Source of the DNA: Cervus elaphus
Taxonomy: Eukaryota > Chordata > Mammalia > Artiodactyla > Cervidae
DNA length: 64,000 nucleotides
Direction of reading: 5' to 3'
Assembly (NCBI RefSeq): GCF_910594005.1
Contig: NC_057826.1
Span: 82,147,163 to 82,211,162 of the forward strand
A model generated the notes under the pieces. It did no database searches, was not told the origin of the DNA, and saw only the letters and a program-made list of their open reading frames with translations. The stretch's first letter is position 1. Each line of letters begins with the position of its first letter. Below are positions 44,259-54,183 of this stretch, piece after piece. Both the position numbers and the translations under genes were made by a program.

Positions 44259-44704
44259 GTTTCTATTGCTTTATCTTTAAGCTCTCTTTTATTGTCCACA
44301 TCTAGTCTTCCATTAATCCCATCCAGTGTATTTTTCATTTTCATCTCCAGAAGTTTGACATTTTTAAAAATATTTCCCAAACTTCTACTTAACTTTTTGA
44401 ATATATGGGATACAGTTTTAATAACTTTTAATACCCTTGTTTTCAAATTCTAGTATCTGTGTCAGTTCAGAGTTGGTTTCAATTGATTGTTCTCCTCATT
44501 ATGGAGAATAATGCTAATGTTTTTCTACTTCTGTGCATGCCTGGTAATCTTTGACTAAATGCCAGACATCTTGAATTTTACCTTGTTGGGTACTGGATAT
44601 TTTCATATTCCCACATTCTTGAAAATTGTACTAGGATAGGTAAGCTATTTAGAAAGAGTATGAACCATTCAGTACTGCTTTTATGATCTGTTTGTGATGT
44701 CCAG

Positions 44705-44883
44705 AGCAATGTGTGTGTGTGTGTGTTCAGTCGTGTCTGACTCTGTGACCCCATGGACTGTAACTCGTCAGGATGCTCTGTCTATGGAATTTTCCAGGCA
44801 GGATACTGGGTTGCCATTTCCTACTCCAGGGAAATGGATCTTCCCGACCCAGGGATTGAGCCCACATCTCCTGTATTGCAACT
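44705..44883 (-). mobile_element. Bov-tA SINE with (TG)n tail
   Basis: The (TG)8 array near 44709-44726 is the antisense tail. 'TCAGTCGTGTCTGACTCTGT' and 'GATTGAGCCCACATCTCCTG' follow. The tRNA head is truncated where a CHR SINE starts. Confidence 0.85.
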
Positions 44884-45045
44884 CACGGGATCTTCGATTT
44901 TCATTGCAACACACAGGATCTTTAGTTGTGGCATGTGAACTCTTAGTTGTGGCATGCAGGTTCTAGTTCTTGGACCAGAGACTGAATTTGGGCCACCCAC
45001 ACTAGGAAAGCAGAATCTTGGCCACTGAATCACCAGGGAAGTCCC
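44884..45045 (-). mobile_element. CHR-type SINE, antisense
   Basis: 'GATCTTTAGTTGTGGCATGT', 'GAACTCTTAGTTGTGGCATG', 'TGGACCAGAGACTGAATTTG' and the head 'CACTGAATCACCAGGGAAGT' are present. The TTAGTTGTGGCATG unit is repeated within it. Confidence 0.83.
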
Positions 45046-45071
45046 ACTTAATTAATGATTTTGATTGAGCA

Positions 45072-45666
45072 TTGGGGAAACAATGGAAACAGTGAGCAAC
45101 TTTATGTTTTTGGGCTCCAAGATCACTGCAGATGGTGATTGCAGCCATGAAATTAAAAAACGCTTTCTCCTTGGAAGAAAGCTATGACCAACCTAGATAG
45201 CATATTAAAAAGCAGAGACATTACTTTGCCAACAAATGTTCGTCTAATCAAAGCTATGGTTTTTCCAGTAGTCATGTATGTATGGGAGGGTTGGACTATA
45301 AAGAAAGCTGAATGCCAAAAAACTGATGCTTTTGAACCGTGGTGTTGGAGAAGACTCTGGAGACTCCCTTGGACTGCAAGGAGGTCCAATCAGTCCATCC
45401 TGAATATTCACTGGAAGGACTGATGTTGAAGCTGAAACTCCAGTACTTTGGCCATCTGATGTGAAGAACTGACTCACTGGAAAAGACTCTGATGCTGGGA
45501 AAGATTGAAGGCAGGAGAAGAGGGCGACAGAGGATGAGATGGTTGGATGGCATTGCCAACTCGATGCACATGAGTTTGAGCAAGCTCCAGGAGCTGGTGA
45601 TGGACAGGGCAGCCTGGCATGCACAGGGTTGGACACAACTGAGTGACTGACTGACTGACTGAGCAT
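45072..45666 (+). mobile_element. BovB LINE 3' portion
   Basis: 'GGGGAAACAATGGAAACAGT', 'ATGACCAACCTAGATAGCAT', 'TGGTTTTTCCAGTAGTCATG', 'CTGAAACTCCAGTACTTTGG' and the end GACTGACTGACTGACTGAGC are present. It covers the last part of the coding region and the tail, with frameshifts and a (GACT)n expansion at the end. Confidence 0.9.
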
Positions 45667-46020
45667 ATTTCTTATGCTTATTGGCCTTTAGAATATCCTC
45701 TTACACAAAGCATCTGTTCAAGTCTTTTGCCCATTTAAAAATTTAACTGCTTAACATTTTCTTAATAATTAGTAGAGTTTCTTTATATAATCTGAGTATG
45801 AATCTTTGGTCAAATATGTAATTATGAATATCTTCACCCTATCTTTGGCTTATCTTTTCACTCATCATGGTGTATGATAATAAATAAAACCCCTCAATTT
45901 TCATGCAGTTCAATTCTTTTATAATTAGTTCTTCTGGTGTGTTGTTTAAGAAACCCTTGCCAATCCCAAGTCGTCAGGATATTTTCATATATTTTCTTCG
46001 AAAAACCTGTTTTCTCCTTT
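45667..46020 (-). repeat. L1 3' region, antisense (separate piece)
   Basis: 'AAGTCTTTTGCCCATTTAAA', 'TAGAGTTTCTTTATATAATC', 'GAATCTTTGGTCAAATATGT', 'TTTTATAATTAGTTCTTCTG' and 'AAACCCTTGCCAATCCCAAG' correspond to the L1 ORF2/3' UTR junction in antisense. It is a separate fragment from the large L1, because this part is also present near 38.8-39.0 kb. Confidence 0.65.
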
Positions 46021-46149
46021 GTGGAATACAGGAGAAATAATATGAGAAATTTCATGTTACCTAAAACTTACTTTTGTCCTTCTATAGACTTTCTGTTCAA
46101 TATCCAATCGTAGGACATTGTCAAGAGGCAATCTGAACTCAATTGTTAC

Positions 46150-46360
46150 AGCTGTTGTTTAATTGCTAAGTCATGTCTGACTTTTTGGGCTACCATGGAC
46201 TATAAACTACCAAGCTCCTTTGTCCATGAGATTTCCCAGACAAGAATACTGGAGTAGGTTGCCATTTCCTTTTTCGGGACATCTTCCCAACCTGGGGATC
46301 AAACCTGCATCTCCTGCGTTGGCAGGTGGATTCTTTATCACTGGGCCACTAGGGAGGCCT
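46150..46360 (-). mobile_element. Bov-tA SINE
   Basis: 'GCTGTTGTTTAATTGCTAAG', 'GACAAGAATACTGGAGTAGG', 'CTGCATCTCCTGCGTTGGCA' and the head 'TGGGCCACTAGGGAGGCC' are present. Confidence 0.88.
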
Positions 46361-46394
46361 GTACACAGTAACAGGGTTCTAAACCCTTTACAAG

Positions 46395-46995
46395 GGCCCC
46401 AGATATTCACATTGTGACTTGCAAACCAGTTAGCAAAACAAATATTTTACTTCACCCTTTTTTCATTTTGTAGTATGTCTGGGTTTTTTTCTTTTTCTTT
46501 TTTCCTCTTTGTTTGTTTTAAAGTTTTTATAAATAACAGATTGAAGAGCACTTCTCTTTGGCTGGTGGCCAAAGTGAATTTTTATTTTCTTCCTCATTGT
46601 TTTTCATTGTTTTCTAAATTTTCTATAATAAACATGCATGTGCTGTGCTTAGTCGCTTATGTGACCCCATGTACTGTACCCCCCAGGCTCCTGCGTCCAT
46701 GGGGATTCTCCAGGTGAGAATACTGGAGTGGGTTGCCATGCCCTCCTTCAGGGGATCTTCCCAACCTAGGGATCGATCCCAGGGTCCCACATTGCAGGCG
46801 GATTCTTTACCATCTGGGCCACCACAGAAGCCCATGAATACTAGAGTGGGTAGTCTGTCCCTTCTCCAGGGGATCTTCCTGACCCAGGAATCGAATCAGG
46901 GTCTCCTGCCTTGCAGGTGGATTCTTTATCAGCTGAGCTACCAGGGAAGCCCAATATACAAGCATACTTTTAATTAAAAAGTAAACTTAAAAAAA
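46395..46995 (+). repeat. L1M 3' end split by a Bov-tA SINE
   Basis: 'TTTCTAAATTTTCTATAATA' with 'AACATGCATG' precedes the SINE, and 'AAGCATACTTTTAATTAAAA' with an A-rich end follows it. This is the usual L1M 3' terminus. AATAAACATGCAT (46627-46639) and AATATACAAGCAT (46953-46965) are the target duplication, matching at 11 of 13 bases. Confidence 0.7.
46640..46952 (-). mobile_element. Bov-tA SINE with two tRNA-like heads
   Basis: The body 'TGACCCCATGTACTGTACCC' is followed by a head 'ATCTGGGCCACCACAGAAGC', a partial unit 'GAATACTAGAGTGGGTAGTC' and a second head 'AGCTGAGCTACCAGGGAAGC'. It has the same architecture as 33675-34003. Confidence 0.88.
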
Positions 46996-47215
46996 AAATG
47001 TTAAGCAGCAGTGATTCAAGTATATGTATGTTTCTCCATTCATAGGAATAAAATAAGATGTTTCATGATTTTTTCCTAAATAGATTACGTTGACCATACA
47101 CTTTATGACTTATAAAGCAACTTGCTCAGTGAATGTCTGTCAGATAGACAGAACACTTTCATTAACTTAAAAGCTTTCTACAATCTACATATTCTCCTGT
47201 ACTAATAACGTATGG

Positions 47216-47365
47216 TTTTTATTAGCGTCTGGGACAAGTTTTTTCCAGTCTTGGTCTTACCTTATCTACAAACGAAGCCACAGAGAGTTTTTAAAATGAA
47301 ATCACTTGCCAAGTGTCATTAAATAACTACCAAGAACAGAGGTTGAACAGTCCTTTCTGATGCCA
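47216..47365 (-). repeat. MIR SINE, antisense, degraded
   Basis: 'CCTTATCTACAAACGAAGCC', 'ACAGAGAGTTTTTAAAATGA', 'TCACTTGCCAAGTGTCATTA' and 'CCAAGAACAGAGGTTGAA' follow the MIR core in reverse complement. Confidence 0.6.
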
Positions 47366-47974
47366 TCCATCAGGAGCAAGAGGAAGACATCTGGATAAAA
47401 ATATCTTGAAAGAGCTACTTAGACTCTGCACTCGAGTCCTCTTTTCCTGCACTATTATGGGACAGTTTTTACAGAGATGTATCCAGTCACCCGGGTAGCA
47501 TTTAGAAATGCATAGTTTATTTGACAGCGTTTACAAATTATGTCTTTTCCTCAGAATAACTTACAGTGTAGAAATGCTTCCATATGCTAAAGTTGGACAT
47601 GCTATAGTAATGAGAAAGAAAAAGAGATGTCTTTTGGAGGGTGGTTTTCATATGCATACTGAACTACAGTGCGCACAAATTTGTAATGCTGTCCCTTAAG
47701 AATTTACCATAAATGGTTTTCTAATTCTTGCTGCTGCTCTCTTCTACAGAATGAGAGTGGATCTTGCCACAAAGCAGTCAGCAGGAATTCAATCATGATT
47801 TATCCAAGCAACGAAAACAATTTGATGGCAATCATAATTCTTAAGTTTTCATGAAAAAATACACTTTTTTTTCTTCAAATCCTTTGTGTTTCTTAAGGTC
47901 CCAGGAGGAGACAATTTCCAACTTCGAAATACATACACAGTAATTACAGTGAGCTCTTCTCTATCTTGACTTTA
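47366..47974. other. Unique sequence, nothing recognised
   Basis: No repeat or gene can be supported here. Confidence 0.4.
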
Positions 47975-48195
47975 GAGCAGTGGCTGGCAAACTGTGGGTT
48001 ACGAGCCAAATCCAGTGTTTTGCAAATAAAGTTTTATTGGAATACAGCCATATACATTTATTGACAAGTTGTTTAAGACTGAATTTGTGCTACAAAAGCA
48101 GAGCTGACTAGTTGTGACAGAGATGTTGTAGCCCAGAAAGTCTAGAACAATCACAACTGGCCATTTATAGAAAAACATTTCCAAGCCCTGTTTTA
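47975..48195 (+). repeat. hAT-type MER element (MER45-like, name unsure)
   Basis: 'AGTGGCTGGCAAACTGTGGG', 'TTACGAGCCAAATCCAGTGT', 'AATAAAGTTTTATTGGAATA', 'CAAAAGCAGAGCTGACTAGT', 'TGTGACAGAGATGTTGTAGC' and 'CATTTATAGAAAAACATTTC' are a well-known mammalian non-autonomous DNA transposon. I recognise the element but not its exact name. Confidence 0.75.
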
Positions 48196-48970
48196 ATAGG
48201 TATCTCCTTATTTCTCATGTTGCAGAAATAAATGGATTCTACTATTGCCAATACTGTTGCTGCTCCAGGGCTTTGGGATACAGTCAGGCAGGATGACAGC
48301 CACAGCTTCACAGAACCCCAATAATACATCAAGAAGAAATCTGCCAATCAAGAAAGCACTGAATCTTCCTTCTCTGAGGTGAATGACAATGACAATGATC
48401 CTGGCAGCTAAAATGCACATAATTATATTTGAGAACGGTCCTAAATAATGTGTATTGTCTGAGTAAAGGAATCTATAAATGATTTTGAAAAAAATGTTCC
48501 TAATCTAACTTTCTACTGCAAAGTTCTTAATATTTTGAAAAGGAGAAACAACACACTAAAATGTGAAACCTTTTACTCAACTTTTAAATTCAACAAAGTG
48601 ATTCATAAATCATTTTTCAAATTCCTCAGAATAAATGCCTTAAGAAATATGGAGACTTACCAAGCACATTATGGTACAACTTGATAAAGAGAATAAACTA
48701 AAAAAAAAGAAGAAGCAAAGCAAAATGGAGGCAGTACCTTTTTGTGAAACTTTTGTTCAGGCTACATATATATCATTCAGGCTAACCTGAAGAATTAATA
48801 GACACAGCAAAGTAAACTAACCATCTATAAAATATTTTAAGATATGATGGTCTACTTGAATAACAGCAAAAGAAAAAAAGGACACTGGTAGATTGATTGA
48901 ACTGTTAAGATTAATACCCCTGATAGCTCTAAATACTAATAAATAATAGAACATAATAATGAAAATAGAT
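48196..48970. other. AT-rich unique sequence
   Basis: No repeat or gene is recognised. Short open frames at 48165-48420 on the minus strand have no family features. Confidence 0.4.
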
Positions 48971-49309
48971 GATTGATCCAGCTGCAATAAAAACAATGCT
49001 ATAGACTGGGTGGTTTATGGAAAACATAAATTTATTTTTCACAATTCTGAAGGCTGGGGTGTTCAAGATGACAGGGCCCGTGGATTTGATGTCTGAGGAG
49101 AACCAATCTCCTTGTTCATTGACAGCAATCTTCTCCCGGTATCCTCACATAGCCGAGAAAGCAAGAGACCCCTCTGTCACCTTTTTAATAAGGGACATTC
49201 ATCCTCTCATGACCTAATCACCTTCCAAAGGTCCCACCTCCAAAGAGCATCACACTGGGGATTTAGTTTCAACATATGAATTTGGGGGGATATGTGTAGT
49301 CTATAATAT
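48971..49309 (-). repeat. 3' LTR of the MaLR element
   Basis: 'AGACTGGGTGGTTTATGGAA', 'TTTATTTTTCACAATTCTGA', 'AGGCTGGGGTGTTCAAGATG', 'CCTTCCAAAGGTCCCACCTC' and 'GGGATTTAGTTTCAACATAT' are the reverse complement of an MLT1-type LTR. The outer end is eroded. Confidence 0.8.
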
Positions 49310-50699
49310 TCTATCCCTGGGCCCCCCAAATTCACACCTTTCTTACAGGCAAAATACATTTGTTCCATCCCAATAACCTAGAAAGCATTAACTGGTTCCA
49401 GTATCATTATTAAAGTCTAGGTTCTAAGTCTCACCTAAATATCATCTAAATCAGACATAGGTGAGACTCAAGGTATGATTCATACTGAAGCAAACTGCTC
49501 TCCAGCTGTGAATATGTGAAATCGAACATGTTATGTGCTTCCAAAATATAATGGTAAGACAGGCACAGTACAGACATTCCCATTCCAAATGGGAAGAAGA
49601 GGAAAGAAGACAGTCTGCAACCCACCCAGGAAAGGTTCATAAAAGTTTAAGAATAATTCTCTTTGGCTCTGTGCTCTGCTCTCCAGGCCCACCGGGCCCA
49701 TGGTCCTACATGAAAAGGCTGGGGCCCCAAAGCTCCAGGCTTCCCTGCCCTCACTGCAGTTCTCCAGGGTTGGGGTCCTGGGACCTTGGCTCAAGCCTTG
49801 TCCTTTGAAATCCAGGTGGAGGTAGTCATGCCCCCCAAGGCTCTGCTAGGCACAGCCCAACCTTGCTGGGTCATCACTGGAGCAGCTCCCGGGTCAGCCT
49901 AGGAACTCAGCTTGAGTGTGGGGAGTGGGAACCACCAAGGGAGATGGTGCCAAGATGAGCCATGTCCGGAAGGCACCACCGCCCCTTTACAGTCTTCCAT
50001 TGTCTTGGACAGTAGCCTCTGGCTTCTGTCAAGATGGCTGACTAATCGCCTTGTCAGTCTCTCAACCACACCCTTAGCGTTTGTTCTTTCCTGGACAGGC
50101 TTTCTCATTCTTTTCAATATGCATCGGCTGAAGAATTTCTAAATCTTTAACTTCTGTGTTCTGCTTCCTTTCCAGTTAACAATTCCATCTTTAAATCAGT
50201 TCTCTCTTCTCACATTTTACTGTGAACAGTCAAGAGAAACCAGGCCACTCCTTCAACACTTTGCTTAGAAATGGCTTTGGTTAAATATCTAATTTCATCC
50301 CTTACAAGTCCTACCTGCCACAAAACACTACAGCGGGAATGAGCCAAGTTCTTTGCCACTTTGTAACAAGCACAGTCTTTCCTCCAGTTTCCAATAGCAT
50401 GTTCCTCATGACCACCTAAGACCCCATCAGAATGGCCTTTAATGTCCATATTTCAACCAACATTTTAGTTGAGATTACTTAGGTATTCTCTAGGAAGATT
50501 GACACTTTCTCTACAGCCCTCCTCTTTTGTTTCTGAGCTCTTAGCAGAGTCACTTTTAAAAGTCCATTTATGTCATTGCAGGCTTTTTCTAGCCTGCACC
50601 TCAAACCTCCTCAGTATCTACCAAGTAGCCAGTTCCAAATCCCCTTCCACATTTTATATATTTGTTATAGCAGCATCACCACTTCTCAGTGCCAATTTC

Positions 50700-51057
50700 T
50701 GTCTTAGTCAATTTGGGCTGCTAAAACAGAGTATCATAGATCAAGTGGTGTATAGACAACAGAAACTGATTTCTCACAGTTCCGAAGGCTGGAAGTCTGA
50801 GCTTAGGGTGCCAGCACAGTCCCAGCCCTGGGGTGCAGACTTCTCACTGTATCCTCACAGGACGGGGCAGCGGGCTCTCACCTATTGCTAACAAGGGCAC
50901 TAACCCCATTCGCGACAGCTCCACTCCATCACCTCATCACCTCCCAAAGGCCCCACCTCCAAATACCATCACACAGGCTAGGTTTTAACACACCAGTCTT
51001 GGGCTAGCATGGGGTTGGGGGGGTTGGGGGTGGAATACAAACATTCAATCTATAATA
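50700..51057 (-). repeat. 5' LTR of the MaLR element
   Basis: It starts TGTCTTAGTCAATTTGGGCT, continues 'CTGATTTCTCACAGTTCCGA', 'AGGCTGGAAGTCTGAGCTTA', 'CACTGTATCCTCACAGGACG', 'ACCTCCCAAAGGCCCCACCT', and ends 'ACAAACATTCAATCTATAAT'. It is better preserved than the partner LTR. A G-rich tract lies at 51011-51031. Confidence 0.85.
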
Positions 51058-51112
51058 GTTGTCCTTTCTGACTCTTGAAATCATGAATGGGAATGATGCA
51101 GTAAAATATTTG

Positions 51113-51316
51113 TCATTTTTTAGTCACTAAGTCATGTCCAGTTCTTTGCGATACCATGGACTGTAGCCTGCCAGGCTCCTTTGCCTATGGGATTTTCCAG
51201 GCAAGAATACCAGAGAGGGTTGCCATTTCCTTCTCCAGGGGATCTTCCCAACCCAGGGATCGAACCCACGTCTCCTGTATCAGCAGGTGGATTCTTTACC
51301 ACTGAGCCAGCTGGTT
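51113..51316 (-). mobile_element. Bov-tA SINE
   Basis: 'TTTTTAGTCACTAAGTCATG', 'CCTGCCAGGCTCCTTTGCCT', 'GGGATCGAACCCACGTCTCC' and the head 'CTTTACCACTGAGCCAGCTG' are present. Confidence 0.9.
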
Positions 51317-51364
51317 AAGAGGGGTGTAAATTGCCAAGCATCCATCAAAATAATGCTTAGATCT

Positions 51365-51515
51365 TGGCCAGTTTTTCCACTCACTCATTCAGTCAGTCAT
51401 TCAACAGGTGTTTTATTGAGCACCTACAACATGTCAGGCTGTATTCCAGGAGGTGGAAATAGGGTAATGAACAAGACAGGTAAGATCCCACTTTCGTGGA
51501 GCTGACACCCTAATG
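51365..51515 (-). repeat. L2 LINE 3' end, antisense
   Basis: 'CAACAGGTGTTTTATTGAGC', 'ACCTACAACATGTCAGGCTG', 'GGGTAATGAACAAGACAGGT' and 'CCACTTTCGTGGAGCTGACA' are the typical L2 3' end in reverse complement. Confidence 0.8.
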
Positions 51516-52517
51516 AAGGACACCACACAATACAGGTTCATATCTGGCCCAGAAAGACAGTCAGAACACAATCCACAGACCTAAAAGAAACAAGACTCAT
51601 CAGACAGAACATCAAGAACTTGTCCCAAGAAGGTGCATATCTAGGCAAACCCGTACACATACTCATTTCTTGGCTCCCTTCTCTCCTGGACTTCCCTCAT
51701 GAAAACCCCTCTAGGAAAGGTTCCAACCAATTCAGTCACACTTACATACAAATGGCTGGCCTATTAGTCCTCTCCAAAGTGTCTGCATTTCATTACCTTT
51801 AGACACCAGGAGTTCTTAGGCAGGAGAAAGGGATTTGAAGGACCCTCCCAAGGTCATATCATGCACCTATTTCTAAGGAAATATTAATCATGCAACTGCT
51901 CTGCTGCAGGACAGCAATGGGCTTGTTTAGGCACAGCGTATGGTTCATTAACTATGAAACACCTGAGCCTGCAGGGAAGCGTGCCTGATACTGTCCATGT
52001 GTCCCCCAGGGGCTCCATCCACCTTCCTCCACCCAGCCCTGTTGCCCAGAAGGCTGGCCTTTGAGCGCAGCATGGATGGATTTCTTTGTTTTCTGTCCTC
52101 TGATTGGGCTCAGGTTGAGGGACTCACCAGCAGGAGATGGAGGGGAGAAAAGAAAGGGCCAGGTCTTTATTTCCCTGTTCTCTCCCTGCCTGGCGATTGG
52201 CTGGTGTCCTTCTACCGAAAATCATGGATGGCCCCCACCACAGCTCTAACCATCCAACACCCATCGTGCTGAAGGTGCCCCTAGAGGAGGTCAAAGCTCT
52301 GTGCTGGCGCTCCTCCACTCCTAGGGGGTAGAGTCTGCCCGCTGGCCTCTCCTTAACTGACCCACTCTATCAGACATGGGCTGCAAGGCCAGCCCTGCTT
52401 TCAGATCAGAGACTGACCCTGGGCACTGGCTTCATTTTTAACTTTTTAACATCAAGGACTTAGGAGGGGTGAACATCCTATAAATGGCACATCCTCTGAG
52501 AATCAGCAGTGACTCAC
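51516..52517. other. Unique sequence, nothing recognised
   Basis: No repeat is recognised. It adjoins the candidate minus-strand exon at 52518-52678, so part of it would be intron if that exon is real. Confidence 0.4.
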
Positions 52518-52678
52518 CTCCAAACAGAATAAAACTCAAGGCGTTGATGACTAGTATGACCCCAGGACCTAGGCAGAAAAGGAAAGCCTCAGAAAGGCCA
52601 TGGCTTACCTTTCTGTGTTCAGTGGAGGGCTGCGGGCAGACGAGCTGGAGTCCAAGCAGCAAGAGGGAACCCAGGACA
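52518..52678 (-). CDS. Candidate exon encoding a hydrophobic segment (unidentified)
   Basis: On the minus strand a pyrimidine tract and acceptor (TATTTTTCCTTCTCAG) end at 52679 and a strong donor (GGAG then GTGAGT) begins at 52517, bounding 161 bases. The frame is open across the whole span, and beyond it from 52734 to 52438. It encodes a leucine-rich hydrophobic stretch (VLGSLLLLGLQLV), a short polar loop (CPQPSTEHRKVSHGL) and a second hydrophobic stretch (GPGVILVINALSFILFGG). That layout would fit two membrane segments. A second donor-like AAAG-GTAAGCC at 52608 and an acceptor-like CTGCCTAG at 52570 lie inside, but splicing at both would leave a 40-base intron and hit a stop, so they are probably not used together. 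I do not recognise the protein and no neighbouring exon is evident. Chance is a real alternative. Confidence 0.25.
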
Positions 52679-52769
52679 CTGAGAAGGAAAAATAGCAACA
52701 GGCAGAGCTGTGAGCATGTTCCAGGCAGCAGCATCTAGTGGAAGGTATATTTCCATTTCATCTTTGGAA

Positions 52770-52966
52770 GGAAGTGAAAGTGAAAGTCGCTCAGTTGTGT
52801 CTGACTCTTTGCAACCCCATCTATACAGTCCATGGAATTCTCCAGGCCAGAATACTGGAGTGGGTAGCCTTTCCCTTCTCCAGGGGATCTTCCCAACCCA
52901 GGGATCAAACCCAGGTCTCCCGCACTGCAGGCAGATTCTTTACCAGCTGAGCCACAAGGGAAGGAG
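52770..52966 (-). mobile_element. Bov-tA SINE
   Basis: 'GTGAAAGTGAAAGTCGCTCA', 'GTTGTGTCTGACTCTTTGCA', 'CAGGCCAGAATACTGGAGTG', 'CCAGGTCTCCCGCACTGCAG' and the head 'AGCTGAGCCACAAGGGAAGG' are present. GGAAGG occurs at both ends. Confidence 0.9.
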
Positions 52967-53049
52967 CACAGCCCAAATGGGCCCTGGGATGTAAACCCAG
53001 TGAAGATGCAAAGAGCTAGCCCCACAGGCAAGGAGGCAGCCCAGTGCTG

Positions 53050-53258
53050 TGGGTGAGGCCTTGGCATGAGGCAGACCTGGGATCAAACTCTGCTTTACCA
53101 CTTACTGGCAAGGTTTCCAGGTCAGGACATTGAATTTCTTTGAGCCTCAGTCTCCTTCCTTGTAAGATAGGGATACAACAGAAGCTGGCTGGAGGTGTGG
53201 GGAAGGCTGCATAAGGTAACACATGGTGCCTGGCACAGAGTAAGTGCTCATGCATGCT
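53050..53258 (+). repeat. MIR SINE, sense
   Basis: 'GCAGACCTGGGATCAAACTC', 'GCTTTACCACTTACTGGCAA', 'TTTGAGCCTCAGTCTCCTTC', 'GGTGCCTGGCACAGAGTAAG' are clear, ordered and near full length. Confidence 0.85.
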
Positions 53259-54111
53259 TGGTCCTCATGGAGGCAGTAATGTCAGCCCAGAAGGGGGGCT
53301 TCTGAGCCTGGCCAGGGAAGTTCCCCTCCCACACCCTCGGCTTCCTCAGAACCATTCCTCTGTCTGTCCTTGGCCCTTCACTGTCAGATATGTTCTCCAC
53401 GGGTGGGATTAGCTGTGTTAAGCCCTACTGTCACCAGCCCTGATTAGGGCTTGTCATCAAATAAAGAGAAGGTGTAGAAATAGGAGCCAACTGGCCCCAA
53501 GGCAACAGGGTGAGCTGGAAGAGAATGAAGTTTTGGATTCAAACACTTTGAGGCTAGAATCCCAACTCTGTCATTCCCATCAGGTGATCCTGGGTGAGCC
53601 CACGTCTGTGAGCCTTAAGGCTGCCATATGTAAGGATCACCCAGGACAACAGAGGTGAACACGCCCAGCACAGTTAGTGAGTCAGAGCAGAAATAAGCAC
53701 TGCCAAGTAATTAAATGCCCAGAGCTCCCTGATGTCATGTCATCAACGGCATTGTTTGAAGCATCAAAGCATAAAGGCCACTGGTCCTACTGAGTTGTCT
53801 TTGGAATCCTCTTAGGGTTAAACCCTGAGCACAGTCAGGTAACCCAGCGGTTCTCAACCTTTTAGAGGCCTCCAACGTAGCTGAGAGATGAGCCCTTGTC
53901 CTGTGTAGAGGTAGGCATGAGGAAAATCTGTCTGAAGCTGGGGAGTAAGACCTGTGGAGTTAGGAAAGCTCCCACCATCTCTAGGAACCCTAAGTTCCAC
54001 CCTAACCCCCACTGTGTATAAATGAGTCCGGTCCTAGGAAACCACACAGAATGGATGTGGCCAGACTGGTTAGAGATCATGTGATGGGACAAGAAGCAGG
54101 GGAAAGGATAT
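53259..54111. other. Mostly unique sequence with a second MIR piece
   Basis: A sense MIR 5' half lies at about 53525-53640 ('TTTTGGATTCAAACACTTTG', 'CTAGAATCCCAACTCTGTCA'). A short hAT-like start 'CAGCGGTTCTCAACCTTTTA' occurs at 53847. The rest is not recognised. Confidence 0.5.
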
Positions 54112-54183
54112 GTTGTTGCTGCTCAGTGGCTCAGTCATGTCTAACTCTTTGCTACCCCCACGGATGCCAGGTGCCTCTGTACC
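54112..54183 (-). mobile_element. Bov-A body fragment
   Basis: 'TGTTGTTGCTGCTCAGTGGC', 'TCAGTCATGTCTAACTCTTT' and 'GATGCCAGGTGCCTCTGTAC' are present. It is only the 3' end of the SINE (or of BovB), 72 bp. Confidence 0.8.

Larger units (their letters stand above)
36885..44690 (-). repeat. Large antisense L1M, interrupted by many younger elements
   Basis: The plus strand gives the reverse complement of L1 from its 3' UTR (36885) through ORF2 towards the 5' region (44690). Ordered marks include 'ACAACTTTATTGAAGTATAA', 'CTGTTGATGGACATTTGGGT' (38108), 'GACGTTGAGCATCTTTTCCT' (38719), 'GGCTATTCTAGGTCCT' (39633), 'CAGTCTTTCACCATTAAGAA' (40549), 'GTTCAAAGAACCAACTTTTG' (41801), 'GTTTCCTGTAGACAGCATAC' (42928) and 'CCCATCCAGTGTATTTTTCA' (44318). 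About 5.4 kb of L1 remain after removing BovB, Bov-tA and CHR insertions. No ORF survives. Confidence 0.85.
48971..51057 (-). mobile_element. MaLR (MLT1-type) retrotransposon, both LTRs present, antisense
   Basis: Two LTRs in the same antisense orientation (48971-49309 and 50700-51057) bracket about 1.39 kb of internal sequence. The internal segment starts next to the left LTR with 'CCCCCCAAATTCACACCTTT', 'TACATTTGTTCCATCCCAAT', 'TAAATATCATCTAAATCAGA', 'TATGTGCTTCCAAAATATAA' and 'CATTCCCATTCCAAATGGGA', which I know from MaLR internal regions. It ends next to the right LTR with 'CACCACTTCTCAGTGCCAAT'. A minus-strand open piece at 50210-50449 resembles the gag-like remnant of this group. MaLRs are ancient, defective mammalian ERVL relatives. 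Total length is close to the 2 kb typical of them. No function is expected. Confidence 0.82.

Noticed and set aside
44090..44453. Minus-strand frames at 44005-44253 and 44192-44446 as genes
   Set aside because: The first is the BovB ORF2 C-terminal end, the second is L1 sequence read in antisense. Both are parts of mobile elements.
50469..50891. 140-codon plus-strand open frame
   Set aside because: It runs antisense through the MaLR internal region and 5' LTR, so it is a by-product of that element.
52569..52608. 40-base intron inside the candidate exon (GTAAGCC to CTGCCTAG)
   Set aside because: Too short for a normal mammalian intron, and joining the sides brings a stop codon into frame.
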